64,000 nt of DNA, from contig CAKZIN010000094.1 in assembly GCA_936933955.1 (NCBI GenBank), positions 1 through 64,000 of the forward strand. Reading direction: 5' to 3'. Below the pieces are notes generated by a model that saw only the letters and a list, made by a program, of their open reading frames with translations, was not told where the DNA came from and searched no databases. Both the position numbers and the translations under genes were made by a program. This DNA is from an uncultured Sphingopyxis sp. (GTDB lineage: Bacteria; Pseudomonadota; Alphaproteobacteria; Sphingomonadales; Sphingomonadaceae). This document shows positions 45,529 through 54,904 of this stretch, piece by piece; the first letter of the stretch is position 1; every line of letters begins with the position of its first letter.

Positions 45529-47058
45529 ATGGCCGGGCAGGCGGAGGGGTTCGCGCCGCTCACCGGCGCGCGGCTGGTGCTGGCCGGCGCGGTGCTGGCG
45601 CTGACCAACTTCATGGTCGTGCTCGATACGACCATCGCCAATGTCTCGGTGCCCCACATCGCGGGTTCGCTCGCCATTTCGCCGAGCCAAGGCACGTGGA
45701 TCATCACCTCCTATGCGGTGGCGGAGGCGATCTGCGTGCCGCTCACCGGCTGGCTGGCGAGCCGCTTTGGCACGGTGCGGACATTCGTGTTCGGCGTCCT
45801 CGGCTTCGGCATTTTCTCGGTGCTGTGCGGCATGTCGCACACGCTCACCATGCTGGTCATCTGCCGGATCGGCCAGGGGCTGTGCGGCGGGCCGCTGATG
45901 CCGCTCAGTCAGACGCTGCTGTTTCGGATATTCCCACCACATCAGCGCGCGCAGGCGATGGGGCTGTGGGCGATGACGACGGTCGTCGCGCCCATCCTCG
46001 GGCCGATTCTGGGCGGCACGATCTCCGACAACTGGTCGTGGCACTGGATCTTCTTCATCAACGTGCCGGTGGTCGCGCTGTGCGCGTTCGGTGCGTCGCG
46101 CATCCTCGCGCCAGCAGAAACCCCGGTCGAGCGCGCCGGCGTCGACGGCATCGGGCTCTCGATCCTCGTGCTGTGGGTCGGTGCATTGCAGCTGATGCTC
46201 GATCTCGGACGCGAGCATGACTGGTTCGCCGACCCGCTGATCGTCACGCTGGCGGTGACCGCGGCGATCGGCTTCGCGGTGTTCCTCGTGTGGGAGCTGA
46301 CCGAGCGACGTCCGATCGTGGACCTGCGAGTGTTCCGGCACCGCGGCTTCACCTTTGCGACGCTGGCGTTGTCGATGTCCTTCGCGGCCTTCTTTGCGAC
46401 AGTGGTGATCATCCCGCAGTGGCTCCAGGTCAGCATGGGCTACACCGCGACCTATGCGGGCTATGTCACCGCGATGACCGGAGTTGCGGCGGTCGTCGTC
46501 TCCCCCATCGCCGCGCGGCTGGTCACCAAGGTCGATCCCCGCCTGCTGGTCTGCGGCGGGGTGCTGTGGCTGGCGCTGGTATCGCTGCTGCGCACGCAGT
46601 GGACGAGCGGCGCCGGGTTCTGGGACCTCGCCATGCCGCAGCTGCTGCAAGGCTTTGGCATGCCGTTCTTCTTCATCCCGCTGACGACCATCGCGCTGGG
46701 TGCGGTCGAGCCCGAAGAAACCGCCTCCGCCGCCGGGGTGATGAGCTTCATGCGCACCGTGGCGGGCGCCATCGGGACGACCGTCGCGGTCAGCATGTGG
46801 GACGATCAGGCGCGCGTCGCTCGCAGTGAGATGGCCTCGCGGCTCAATCCCGACGACGTTTCGAACGCGCTCCAGGCGAGCGGTTTCTCGCTCGACCAGA
46901 TCCGGCTGGTGATCGAGCGGCTGGTCAACACCGAAGCGTTCGCGGTGGCGACCAACCACGTGTTCTTCGGCACCGCCGTGGTGTTCGCGTTGGCGGCGTC
47001 GATGATCTGGCTCGCCCCTCGCCCCAAGCGTGTGGCGGGGCCGGGCGCCGCTCACTGA
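45529..47058 (+). CDS. DHA2 family drug efflux MFS transporter (EmrB type)
   Basis: The 509-residue protein has 14 membrane helices and the DHA2 motifs VVLDTTIANVSVPHIAG (motif D1-like), GWLASRFGTVRTF (motif A), GQGLCGGPLMPLSQTLLFRIFPP and the antiporter motif region LGPILGGTISDNWSWHWIFFINVP. Together with the two upstream genes it forms an EmrAB-TolC-like drug/proton exporter. Likely substrates are hydrophobic compounds. Four bases separate it from emrA. Confidence 0.93.
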   Translation: MAGQAEGFAPLTGARLVLAGAVLALTNFMVVLDTTIANVSVPHIAGSLAISPSQGTWIITSYAVAEAICVPLTGWLASRFGTVRTFVFGVLGFGIFSVLCGMSHTLTMLVICRIGQGLCGGPLMPLSQTLLFRIFPPHQRAQAMGLWAMTTVVAPILGPILGGTISDNWSWHWIFFINVPVVALCAFGASRILAPAETPVERAGVDGIGLSILVLWVGALQLMLDLGREHDWFADPLIVTLAVTAAIGFAVFLVWELTERRPIVDLRVFRHRGFTFATLALSMSFAAFFATVVIIPQWLQVSMGYTATYAGYVTAMTGVAAVVVSPIAARLVTKVDPRLLVCGGVLWLALVSLLRTQWTSGAGFWDLAMPQLLQGFGMPFFFIPLTTIALGAVEPEETASAAGVMSFMRTVAGAIGTTVAVSMWDDQARVARSEMASRLNPDDVSNALQASGFSLDQIRLVIERLVNTEAFAVATNHVFFGTAVVFALAASMIWLAPRPKRVAGPGAAH

Positions 47059-47071
47059 GCTCCGGCCAAGG

Positions 47072-48469
47072 CTAGCCCTCGGCAAAGCTCCACGGTGTCG
47101 AACCGCGATAGCTGTCGTCGGGCAGCAGCGCGCGACCGAGCGGTGGATACGCGCGCGCCGGGCATTGCGTGCGGTCGCACAGGCGACAGGTTATACCGAT
47201 CGGGGTCGGCCGCTCAGGGTCGGGCGCGCCTTCGCCGCGAGTGTAGATCAGCCGGTGCGCCTCGTTCGCCGCCGTGCCGAGTGCCACCACCCTCTCTACG
47301 AAGGGCGCGCCGTGGCGCCCCCCACCCGACGTGACCGTCCGCGCAATCGAGAAGAAGCGCTTGCCGTCGGGCAGCTCGAGCCATTGCGTTAGGATGCGGC
47401 GCGGCTCGCGAAAGGCGGCATGGACGTTCCAAAGCGGGCACGCCCCCCCGTGTCGCGCGAACGGGAAGCCTGCGCCGTCGAGCCGCTTGGAGACGTTGCC
47501 GGCAATGTCGACGCGCAGGAAGAAGAACGGGACGTGCGTCGCGCCGGGCTTCTGCAGCGTGGTCAGCCGATGCGCCACCTGCTCGAAGCTCGCCCCCCAG
47601 CGCCGCGCGAGCCGCTCGAGGTCGTAGCTCGACGCTTCGGCATCGCGCGCGAATGCCGCGTAGGGGAGGCGGAGCGCCGCCGCCGCATAGCCGCCGAGCG
47701 CGCGGCGGATCAGCACGCGCGCCTCCTCGCCCAGCATCTCGGTGCCGCGCATCGCCGCTTCGATCGGCCCCTTGAGCGCCAGCCAGGCGAGTTGCAGCGC
47801 GACCTGAAAGCGATGCGATGCGCCATCCAACGTCTCGTCGATCCACAGCTCTTCGCGGTGGCGGTCGTAGCGGCGCTGGGCGCCCATCATCACGTCGGGG
47901 GGCAGCGTGCGCACGCGGATCTCGAACCGCTGCGTGAGATAGGCCTCCATCCCGCCCGCCGCCTCCACCCGCGCGCCCAGTTCCTCCGCCGCCTCGTCGA
48001 GCGCGGGGAAGCAGTTGCGGCGTGCGGCGATGAAATGCTGCGCCTGCGCCACGGGATCGCGCGCGGCGATCTCCCCCAGACCGGCTTCCGCGTTGGCGAG
48101 TGCGAGCGTGCGTTCGCCGAGCGCGGCGTGCAGCCGGACCATCGCCTCGGTGATGCCCGGGTAGTTCGCCGCAACGTCACGCAGCTCGATCGTCGGCACG
48201 TCGACCTCACCCAGCAGCGGGTCGCGCAGCACGGTGGCGAGCCGCGTCTCGTCATCCTCCGCCCCCCCGCTCGCGAGCGCGCTGAGGTCGAGGCGATAGG
48301 TCGCCGCCAGCCGCAGCAGCAGATCGGCGGTGACTGGGCGCTGGTTGCGCTCGATCAGCGCGACATAAGGCGCCGATATGCCGAGGTCTGCGGCGAGTTG
48401 CGCCTGCGTCAAACCGAGCTCACGCCGCAGACGCTTGACCCTCGGACCAAGATAGGTGGCCTTCTTCAC
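47072..48469 (-). CDS. Short-chain fatty acyl transcriptional regulator (RamB/ScfR family)
   Basis: The 465-residue regulator has an N-terminal XRE helix-turn-helix (VKRLRRELGLTQAQLAADLGISAPYVALIERNQRPV), a degenerate ImmA/IrrE-like middle part and the C-terminal domain with cysteine motifs CPLWNVHAAF and ITCRLCDRTQCPARAYPP. Relatives such as RamB and PrpR/MccR control acetate, propionate and glyoxylate genes in response to acyl-CoA. It is divergent from isocitrate lyase across a 116-base gap that holds a candidate operator (48480-48509), strongly suggesting control of aceA. Confidence 0.88.
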   Translation of the reverse strand: MKKATYLGPRVKRLRRELGLTQAQLAADLGISAPYVALIERNQRPVTADLLLRLAATYRLDLSALASGGAEDDETRLATVLRDPLLGEVDVPTIELRDVAANYPGITEAMVRLHAALGERTLALANAEAGLGEIAARDPVAQAQHFIAARRNCFPALDEAAEELGARVEAAGGMEAYLTQRFEIRVRTLPPDVMMGAQRRYDRHREELWIDETLDGASHRFQVALQLAWLALKGPIEAAMRGTEMLGEEARVLIRRALGGYAAAALRLPYAAFARDAEASSYDLERLARRWGASFEQVAHRLTTLQKPGATHVPFFFLRVDIAGNVSKRLDGAGFPFARHGGACPLWNVHAAFREPRRILTQWLELPDGKRFFSIARTVTSGGGRHGAPFVERVVALGTAANEAHRLIYTRGEGAPDPERPTPIGITCRLCDRTQCPARAYPPLGRALLPDDSYRGSTPWSFAEG

Positions 48470-48479
48470 ACAGGCATTA

Positions 48480-48509
48480 CAACTTTACCGGGACGCTTTG
48501 TAAAGTGTG
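48480..48509. promoter_or_regulatory. Candidate operator between RamB-type regulator and aceA
   Basis: CAACTTTAC (48480-48488) and GTAAAGTGTG (48500-48509) are inverted, with TTTGTAAAG inside. The half-site ACTTTAC resembles the AAAGT-type sites of RamB/ScfR regulators. It is 11 bases from the regulator start, so it should allow autoregulation. Confidence 0.5.
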
Positions 48510-48585
48510 ACAAGGCGACACCGTTCGCGGTCGATCGCGCAGGGCCTCGCGCACATTGTCCCCGCAACAGCGGACGGAGATGACG

Positions 48586-50181
48586 ATGAGCTATCGAGTG
48601 CAGGTGGATGCGGCCCAGCGGACGGTTGGCGGCGCAGGTGCGCCATGGGCGGCGATCGATGCCAGTGCGGTAGCGCGGATGCGGTTGCAAAACCGCTTTC
48701 GCACCGGGCTCGACATCGCGCGCTACACCGCCGCGATCATGCGCGAGGATATGGCAGCCTATGATGCGGACCCGGCCAACTACACGCAGTCGCTCGGCTG
48801 CTGGCACGGGTTCATCGGTCAGCAAAAGCTGATCGCGATCAAGAAGCATTTCGGCACCACCAAGCGCCGTTACCTCTATCTTTCGGGTTGGATGATCGCC
48901 GCGCTGCGCAGCGAATTCGGCCCGCTGCCCGACCAGTCGATGCATGAAAAGACCAGCGTCCCGGCGCTGATCGAAGAGCTCTATACCTTCCTGCGCCAGG
49001 CCGACGCGCGTGAGCTGGGCGGGCTGTTCCGCGAGCTCGACGCGGCACAGGCCGCGGGGGACGAGGTCAAGGCTCGCTCGCTTCAGCAAGCAATCGACAG
49101 CCATGAAACGCACGTCGTGCCGATCATCGCCGACATTGACGCCGGGTTCGGCAATGCCGAGGCGACCTACCTCCTCGCCAAGAAGATGATCGAGGCGGGC
49201 GCCTGTGCGATCCAGGTCGAAAATCAGGTCAGCGACGAAAAGCAATGCGGCCACCAGGACGGCAAGGTGACCGTCCCGCACGAGGACTTCCTCGCGAAAA
49301 TCCGGGCCATTCGCTACGCGTTCATGGAGTTGGGGGTCGAGGACGGCGTGATCGTCGCGCGCACCGACAGCCTCGGCGCGGGCCTCACCAAGCAGATTGC
49401 CGTTGTGCGCGAGAAGGGCGACCTCGGCGATCAGTACAACAGCTTCCTCGATGTCGAGCCGGTCGACGCCGCGAACTTAGTCCACGGGGATGTGCTGATG
49501 GCGCGCGACGGTGCGCTGGTCCGGCCCAAGCGGCTCCCGTCCAACCTTTACCAATTCCGCGCAGGGACCGGCGAGGACCGCTGCGTGCTCGACTGCATCA
49601 CCTCGCTCCAGCACGGCGCTGACCTGCTCTGGATCGAGACCGAAAAGCCGCATGTCGAGCAGATCGCGGGCATGGTCGACCGCATCCGCGAGGTCATTCC
49701 CAACGCAAAGCTCGTCTACAACAACAGCCCCAGCTTCAACTGGACGCTCAACTTCCGCCAGCAGGTGTACGATGCCTGGGCGGCGGAAGGTCGCGACCTC
49801 GCCGCCTATGATCGCGCCAAGCTGATGGGCGTCGACTACGACGGCACCGAACTTGCCGAGGAGGCTGACGCGCGCATCCGCAGCTTCCAGCGCGATGCCG
49901 CCAAGCGGGCGGGCATCTTCCACCACCTCATCACGCTGCCGACCTATCACACCGCCGCGCTGTCGACCGACAATCTCGCACGCGATTACTTCGGTGAGGA
50001 GGGGATGCTCGGCTACGTCAAGAAGGTGCAGCGCGAGGAGATTCGCCAAGGCATCGCCTGCGTCCGGCACCAGAATATGGCCGGCTCCGACATCGGCGAC
50101 GACCACAAGGAATATTTCGCCGGGGAAGCCGCGCTGAAGGCAGGCGGCAAGGATAACACCATGAACCAGTTCGCGGCGTAG
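48586..50181 (+). CDS. aceA: Isocitrate lyase
   Basis: The 531-residue enzyme splits isocitrate into glyoxylate and succinate in the glyoxylate bypass, needed for growth on acetate and fatty acids. It belongs to the long-form subgroup: the catalytic loop is K-Q-C-G-H (219-223, nucleophile C221) rather than K-K-C-G-H, and the sequence carries an insertion relative to the 430-residue enteric enzyme. ADIDAGFGN and NNSPSFNW are the metal- and substrate-binding segments. ATG 48586 follows GGACGGAGA; an ATG at 48580 is close. No malate synthase is adjacent. Confidence 0.95.
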   Translation: MSYRVQVDAAQRTVGGAGAPWAAIDASAVARMRLQNRFRTGLDIARYTAAIMREDMAAYDADPANYTQSLGCWHGFIGQQKLIAIKKHFGTTKRRYLYLSGWMIAALRSEFGPLPDQSMHEKTSVPALIEELYTFLRQADARELGGLFRELDAAQAAGDEVKARSLQQAIDSHETHVVPIIADIDAGFGNAEATYLLAKKMIEAGACAIQVENQVSDEKQCGHQDGKVTVPHEDFLAKIRAIRYAFMELGVEDGVIVARTDSLGAGLTKQIAVVREKGDLGDQYNSFLDVEPVDAANLVHGDVLMARDGALVRPKRLPSNLYQFRAGTGEDRCVLDCITSLQHGADLLWIETEKPHVEQIAGMVDRIREVIPNAKLVYNNSPSFNWTLNFRQQVYDAWAAEGRDLAAYDRAKLMGVDYDGTELAEEADARIRSFQRDAAKRAGIFHHLITLPTYHTAALSTDNLARDYFGEEGMLGYVKKVQREEIRQGIACVRHQNMAGSDIGDDHKEYFAGEAALKAGGKDNTMNQFAA

Positions 50182-50230
50182 CGATCATTTCGTTTTCCGT
50201 CGCCCAGCCGGGCGAAGAACTCACCTTCAT

Positions 50231-50259
50231 CGTCGCTCCGGGTCAGGTTCGGGGCGACG
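50231..50259. repeat. REP-like palindrome, copy 2
   Basis: CGTCGCTCCG (50231-50240) and CGGGGCGACG (50250-50259) repeat the arms of the element at 90-118 with one changed base. It lies between the convergent aceA and DUF885 genes. Confidence 0.65.
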
Positions 50260-50277
50260 ATTTGTTTGAAGCGGCCG

Positions 50278-50306
50278 CGACGTCTTGGAGCAGTTCCAAG
50301 ACGTCG
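50278..50306. terminator. Strong stem-loop between convergent genes
   Basis: CGACGTCTTGGA (50278-50289) and TCCAAGACGTCG (50295-50306) pair perfectly over 12 bases with loop GCAGT. It sits between the convergent aceA and DUF885 genes and could end transcription from both, though no T-run follows. Confidence 0.55.
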
Positions 50307-50355
50307 AACGGGTTCGCCAGCGCCCCGCTGGCCAGTGGGGCGGACGTAACTGTCG

Positions 50356-52191
50356 TTACGCCCCTCCGCCCCGCGCGATCCAGCGGTTGATCTTGGCTTC
50401 GAGAACCGGAAGCGGCAGGCCGCCGGTTCCGAGCACCTGCTGGTGGAAATCGCGGATGTCGAAGCGCGATCCGAGCTCGCTTTCCGCCTTGCGCCGCAGC
50501 CGCTGGATGGTCAGCGCGCCGATCTTGTAGGCAAGCGCCTGGCCCGGAATGGCGATGTAGCGTTCGACCTCCGCCGTGGCGTCGGTCCGGCCCATGTCGC
50601 TGTTGGCGAGCATGTAGTCGATCGCCTGCTCGCGCGTCCAACCCTTGGAATGGAGGCCCGTGTCGACCACCAGACGCATCGCGCGCAGCATTTCGTCCGA
50701 CAGCGTGCCGAAGCGCTGATAGGGGTCGGTGTAGAGCCCCATCTCATACCCCAGCGTCTCGGCGTAGAGTGCCCAGCCTTCGACATAGGCGGTGTTGCCG
50801 CCGAAACGCATGAAGTTGGGGAGCGCGGTATTCTCCTGCGCCAAGCTGATCTGGAAGTGGTGCCCCGGGGCCCCTTCGTGCAGATACAGCGTCGTCATCC
50901 CCGGCGTCGTCCGGCTGGGGAGGTCGTAGGCGTTGAAGTAGAAAATGCCCGGCCGCGAACCGTCGGGGGTGCCGCTGTCGTAGCTGCCACCCGCCTCGAA
51001 CCGCTCGCGGAAGGGTTCGTAAGGACGGATTTCGAGCGCCGAGCGAGGCACCTGCCGGAAGTAGCGCGGGACGAGCGCGTCGACGCGGCGACCAATGTCG
51101 ACATATCCCTGCGTCAGCGCCTCCCGCGTCGCCATCTTGAAGCGCGGATCGGTGCGCAGATGTTCGAAGAAGGCGGGCAGGTCGCCCTGGAAGTTCACCT
51201 CGCGACGGACCTTGTCCATCTCGCCGCGGATGCGCGCCACTTCGCTGAGGCCGAGATTGTGGATCTCGTCCGCGCTCATGGCGAGCGTGGTCGAGCTGCG
51301 GATACGCTCGGCGTAGGTCTGCGGCCCACCGCGCATGGTCGATAGCCCGACCGTCGGACGTGCGCGCGGCAGATATTCATCGTTGAGGAAAGTCCGCAGG
51401 CGGCGCAGCGCGGGGAATATGTCCCGGTTGAGGCTGGCGCGCAGCTTGGCTGTTTCCTCCTGCTTCTGCCCCGCCGTGAAGCTGTCGGGGAACATCTTGG
51501 TCGGGCCCCAGTAGGGTGAATCCTCGAGCGGCTGGGCGAGCTGGGTGTCGAGCTGGCTCACCATGTTGCGGACGGTCAGCTGCGATTCGACCACGCCCGA
51601 GCGCAGACCCTGCCGCATGCGGCCGATGATCTGGTCGATCAGGCTAGAAAATTCGGCGTGTCGCGACAGGTTGTTGGCGTAGTCCTGCGCGGTTTTGAAC
51701 GGCGCACCCCCGCGCCCGCTCGCCAGCGTCGCGTAGCCGGTGTGGAGGCCGTAGAAATGGTTGATCGGCCGCACGACGCTATAGGGCAGCAGGTCGGGGC
51801 CGAGCTGGCGCAGCGTCTCTTCGCGCTCATAGGCGAAGACGTCGTAGGCGATCTGATCGGTTTCGTTGAGCGAGGCGCGGTCGATGCGGCGCAGCGCGGC
51901 GAGTTCCTGCTGCGCGGCGCGGCGTTCCGCGTCGTTGTGCGCGTCGCTCAGCGGGTCGCCCATTGTCGCGCCAAAGCGCGGGTCGCCGCGATACAGCCCG
52001 GCCATTGGATTGCGGTGGAGCATGGCTTCATCGCTTGCCGCAAACAGAGCGAACAAGCGGTCGTGCGGGGCTTGCGACGTTGCTGCAGGCGCACCGGTCG
52101 CAGATGTCGTTGCGACCGGGCCGGTCATGGAAACGCAGCCCCCCAGCAGCGCGACGGCGGGCAGGGCGGCGTGGATAAAGCGCAGACGCAT
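50356..52191 (-). CDS. DUF885 family metallopeptidase-like lipoprotein
   Basis: The 611-residue protein has a lipobox LGGC (16-19) and belongs to the DUF885 family. A zinc-type motif LYLHEGAPGHHFQISLA, with His-Glu followed by His-His, and the downstream Glu in NTAYVEGWALYAE match the arrangement of gluzincin-like peptidases. It is probably a periplasmic or outer-membrane-anchored carboxypeptidase-like enzyme; the substrate is unknown. It adds to the exported peptidase set of this window. Confidence 0.88.
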   Translation of the reverse strand: MRLRFIHAALPAVALLGGCVSMTGPVATTSATGAPAATSQAPHDRLFALFAASDEAMLHRNPMAGLYRGDPRFGATMGDPLSDAHNDAERRAAQQELAALRRIDRASLNETDQIAYDVFAYEREETLRQLGPDLLPYSVVRPINHFYGLHTGYATLASGRGGAPFKTAQDYANNLSRHAEFSSLIDQIIGRMRQGLRSGVVESQLTVRNMVSQLDTQLAQPLEDSPYWGPTKMFPDSFTAGQKQEETAKLRASLNRDIFPALRRLRTFLNDEYLPRARPTVGLSTMRGGPQTYAERIRSSTTLAMSADEIHNLGLSEVARIRGEMDKVRREVNFQGDLPAFFEHLRTDPRFKMATREALTQGYVDIGRRVDALVPRYFRQVPRSALEIRPYEPFRERFEAGGSYDSGTPDGSRPGIFYFNAYDLPSRTTPGMTTLYLHEGAPGHHFQISLAQENTALPNFMRFGGNTAYVEGWALYAETLGYEMGLYTDPYQRFGTLSDEMLRAMRLVVDTGLHSKGWTREQAIDYMLANSDMGRTDATAEVERYIAIPGQALAYKIGALTIQRLRRKAESELGSRFDIRDFHQQVLGTGGLPLPVLEAKINRWIARGGGA

Positions 52192-52326
52192 CGACGATCC
52201 TCGTGACTTAGCCGCAAACGTGGCCGGAGTGCGTCGAGGTCTAGTCGATCAGCGGGCTTTGGGAAGCGGCAATGATGGTTTCACGCCGAGCGGTTTCGAG
52301 AGTTGACCGCTACGGCACGAGCAGGC

Positions 52327-52355
52327 GGGGCACCCCGCCATCGCCGGGGCGCCCC
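52327..52355. terminator. Possible terminator hairpin downstream of SDR gene
   Basis: GGGGCACCCCG (52327-52337) and CGGGGCGCCCC (52345-52355) pair with one mismatch around CCATCGC, between the SDR stop and the start of the DUF885 gene, both on the minus strand. No T-run follows. Confidence 0.4.
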
Positions 52356-52367
52356 TCATGCTCCTAA

Positions 52368-53354
52368 TCACCCGGCGACCGGAGTGCCGCCATTGGGGTG
52401 AAGCATCTGTCCCGTCATATAGCTTGAATCGTCGCAGGCGAGGAACAGGAAGCAGGGGGCGACTTCGTTGGGTTCGCCCGGCCGCTTCATCGGCGTGTCC
52501 TCCCCAAAGGTTTCGACCTTTTCCGCATCGGCGCCGCCCATCGGATTGAGCGGCGTCCAAATTGGCCCCGGCGCAACGCCGTTCACGCGAATGCCCTTTT
52601 CGGCGAGGTTCGCCGCGAGCGAACGAGTGAAGGCTGCAATCGCGCCCTTGGTGGCGCTGTAGTCGAGGAGGTTCTCCGACCCGCGGAAGCTGGTCACCGA
52701 GCCGCAATTGACGATCGCCGCGCCCGCCTGGAGATGCGGCATCGCCGCTTGCACCAGATAGAACATACCAAAGATATTGGTGCGGAAGGTCCCGACCAGT
52801 TGCTCGTCGCTGATTTCGCGAATGTCCTCCGCCGGATGCTGTTCACCCGCATTGTTGACCAGCACGTCGAGCCGGCCCCAGCGCTTGGTGACCGCTTTCA
52901 CGAGCTTGGCGCACGCCTTGGCATCGCCGACGTCGGCCTGCATAGCGACGCCTTCGCTCCCCTCAGCCTCGACGATGCGGACGGTCTCGTCAGCGTCAGC
53001 GCTTTGCGTGTGGTAGACGACAGCGACCTTTGCGCCCTCACGCGCGTAAAGTGCTGCGACCGCGCGGCCAATACCGCTATCGCCGCCGGTGACGATCGCG
53101 ACCTTGCCCGCGAGCCGCCCCGACCCCGGGTAACGCGGTTCCCACTTGGGCTGACGGGCCATGCTGGCTTCGGGGCCCGTGCTCGATCCCTTGGGCCCGC
53201 CCTTGCGGCGGAGCTTATCGGCGTCGGCCTTCTTGCCTGCCTTTTCCTCGCTGGTCTCACCCACCTTGCCGGCGCGGGGAGCCGCGTCCTTTGCTTTCGA
53301 GCTCTTGCCTGCGGTCGACGGCTTTGCCTCCGCCCCGCTCTTGTCCTTCGCCAT
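52368..53354 (-). CDS. SDR family oxidoreductase (YghA/general stress protein 39 type)
   Basis: The 328-residue protein has a 70-residue Lys/Ala/Gly-rich low-complexity N terminus, then the QPKWEPRYPGSGRLAGKVAIVTGGDSGIGRAVA start of the YghA/GSP39 group, the AGEQHPAEDI segment, Y-S-A-T-K active site and the VAPGPIWTPL region. Enzymes of this group are NAD(P)-dependent and often stress-induced. The long basic tail is unusual and may bind nucleic acid or membranes; that is inference. ATG 53354 is the natural start. Confidence 0.88.
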   Translation of the reverse strand: MAKDKSGAEAKPSTAGKSSKAKDAAPRAGKVGETSEEKAGKKADADKLRRKGGPKGSSTGPEASMARQPKWEPRYPGSGRLAGKVAIVTGGDSGIGRAVAALYAREGAKVAVVYHTQSADADETVRIVEAEGSEGVAMQADVGDAKACAKLVKAVTKRWGRLDVLVNNAGEQHPAEDIREISDEQLVGTFRTNIFGMFYLVQAAMPHLQAGAAIVNCGSVTSFRGSENLLDYSATKGAIAAFTRSLAANLAEKGIRVNGVAPGPIWTPLNPMGGADAEKVETFGEDTPMKRPGEPNEVAPCFLFLACDDSSYMTGQMLHPNGGTPVAG

Positions 53355-53451
53355 CGCTGCCTCCGAATATGTGTCGTGAAGGGGAGCGCGGCAGCGGCGT
53401 GGGGGTTCCGCCCCTTGCGCACAAAAGCGGTTGGGTTCACCGTTTTCGAAG

Positions 53452-54852
53452 ATGACGGACCTCACCCCGATGCTCGAAGCCGACCGCGGACAGGATGCCG
53501 TGGCGATCCTGATCACCGACAAGGCGGGGTTCGACACCTGGCGAGCGACGCTCACCCCCCGCCAGCGCGCGAGCGTCGAGGCGCAGGGGCTGAAGGCGGA
53601 GGGCTACGCCCACGCCATCGTCCCCGACGACACGGGCGAGAGGTGGAGCGTCGTCGCGGTCGTCACCAATGCCGCCAAGCTATCGAGCTGGTGCCTGTCA
53701 AAGCTGCCCCGCGCCCTCCCGCCCGGGCGCTACCGGCTCACCGCGGGCGCATCGCCGGGGGCGGCGATGTTCGGCTGGCTCACCGCGCAGCATCGCTTCA
53801 ACCGCTATCGCAAGCCCAAGGCGGGGGAAGCGGAGAGACCGCGCATCCTCGTCACGCCCGACGTCGCGCGGATCGAGGAGGTGCAGCGGGAGGCGGCGGC
53901 GGTGCTGATGGTCCGCGACCTCGTCGATACTCCCGCCAGCGACTGCGGGCCGGAGGAGATCGAGGCGGCGGCGCGCTCGCTCGGCCTCGCGTACCGGGCG
54001 CAGGTCGATGTGCTGCGCGGTGAGGCGCTGGAACGCGAAGCGCCGATGATCGCCGCTGTGGGGAGGGCGGCCGCGCGCGAGCGGGCACCGCGCCTCGTCG
54101 AGCTCAACTGGGGAAAGGACACGCACCCGCGCGTGGCGCTGGTGGGGAAGGGCGTCACCTTCGACACCGGCGGGCTCGACCTCAAGCCAGCCGCGGCGAT
54201 GGGGTTGATGAAGAAGGACATGGGGGGAGCTGCGCATGCGCTGGCGCTCGCTCGGCTGGTGATGGAGGCGCGGCTGCCGGTGCGGCTTCACCTTCTCCTC
54301 CCCCTGGCGGAGAATGCCGTCGGCGGCGCGGCCATGCGGCCGGGTGACGTGCTCACCAGCGCCAAGGGCACGACGGTCGAGGTCGACAATACCGATGCCG
54401 AGGGGCGGCTGATCCTCGCCGACGCGATCACGCGCGCCTGCGCTGGTCGACCCGAGCTGCTGATCGACTTTGCAACGCTCACCGGCGCGGCTCGGGTGGC
54501 GCTCGGTCCCGATCTGCCGCCGCTCTTCGCCAACGATGACACGCTGGCGGAGGCGCTGCTGGCGGCGGGAAGCGAGCGTGACGATCCGCTGTGGCGCATG
54601 CCGCTGTGGGAGGGATATCGCGACATGCTCAAGGCGCAGGTTGCGGACATCACCAACTCCCCCTCGGGCGCCTTTGCGGGTGCGGTGACGGCGGCGCTGT
54701 TCCTTCAGCATTTCGTGGAAGAAGGCGTGGCCTGGGCGCACGTCGACACCTTTGCGTGGAACCCGAACGACCGGCCAGGTCGGCCCAAGGGAGGCGCCGC
54801 GCTGGGCTTGCGCGCGGCCTGGGGGATGCTCAGCGCGCGCTACCCGCGCTGA
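53452..54852 (+). CDS. Leucyl aminopeptidase family protein (M17)
   Basis: The 466-residue cytosolic metallopeptidase removes N-terminal amino acids. The two-metal site is intact: VGKGVTFDTGGLDLKPAA and the signature NTDAEGRLILADA, plus KKDMGGAA. The N-terminal domain is shorter and less conserved than in PepA. ATG 53452 gives MTDLTPMLEAD. Next comes marR on the same strand, 52 bases later. Confidence 0.92.
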   Translation: MTDLTPMLEADRGQDAVAILITDKAGFDTWRATLTPRQRASVEAQGLKAEGYAHAIVPDDTGERWSVVAVVTNAAKLSSWCLSKLPRALPPGRYRLTAGASPGAAMFGWLTAQHRFNRYRKPKAGEAERPRILVTPDVARIEEVQREAAAVLMVRDLVDTPASDCGPEEIEAAARSLGLAYRAQVDVLRGEALEREAPMIAAVGRAAARERAPRLVELNWGKDTHPRVALVGKGVTFDTGGLDLKPAAAMGLMKKDMGGAAHALALARLVMEARLPVRLHLLLPLAENAVGGAAMRPGDVLTSAKGTTVEVDNTDAEGRLILADAITRACAGRPELLIDFATLTGAARVALGPDLPPLFANDDTLAEALLAAGSERDDPLWRMPLWEGYRDMLKAQVADITNSPSGAFAGAVTAALFLQHFVEEGVAWAHVDTFAWNPNDRPGRPKGGAALGLRAAWGMLSARYPR

Positions 54853-54904
54853 CGCAACCGCATCCCCAACGCCGCGTTAAGACTGTGCTCAACGGGGAGG
54901 GCGC

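Noticed and set aside
45412..47085. A 557-residue open frame on the minus strand
   Set aside because: It is antisense to the EmrB-type transporter and is rich in Arg, His, Asp and Gln without motifs.
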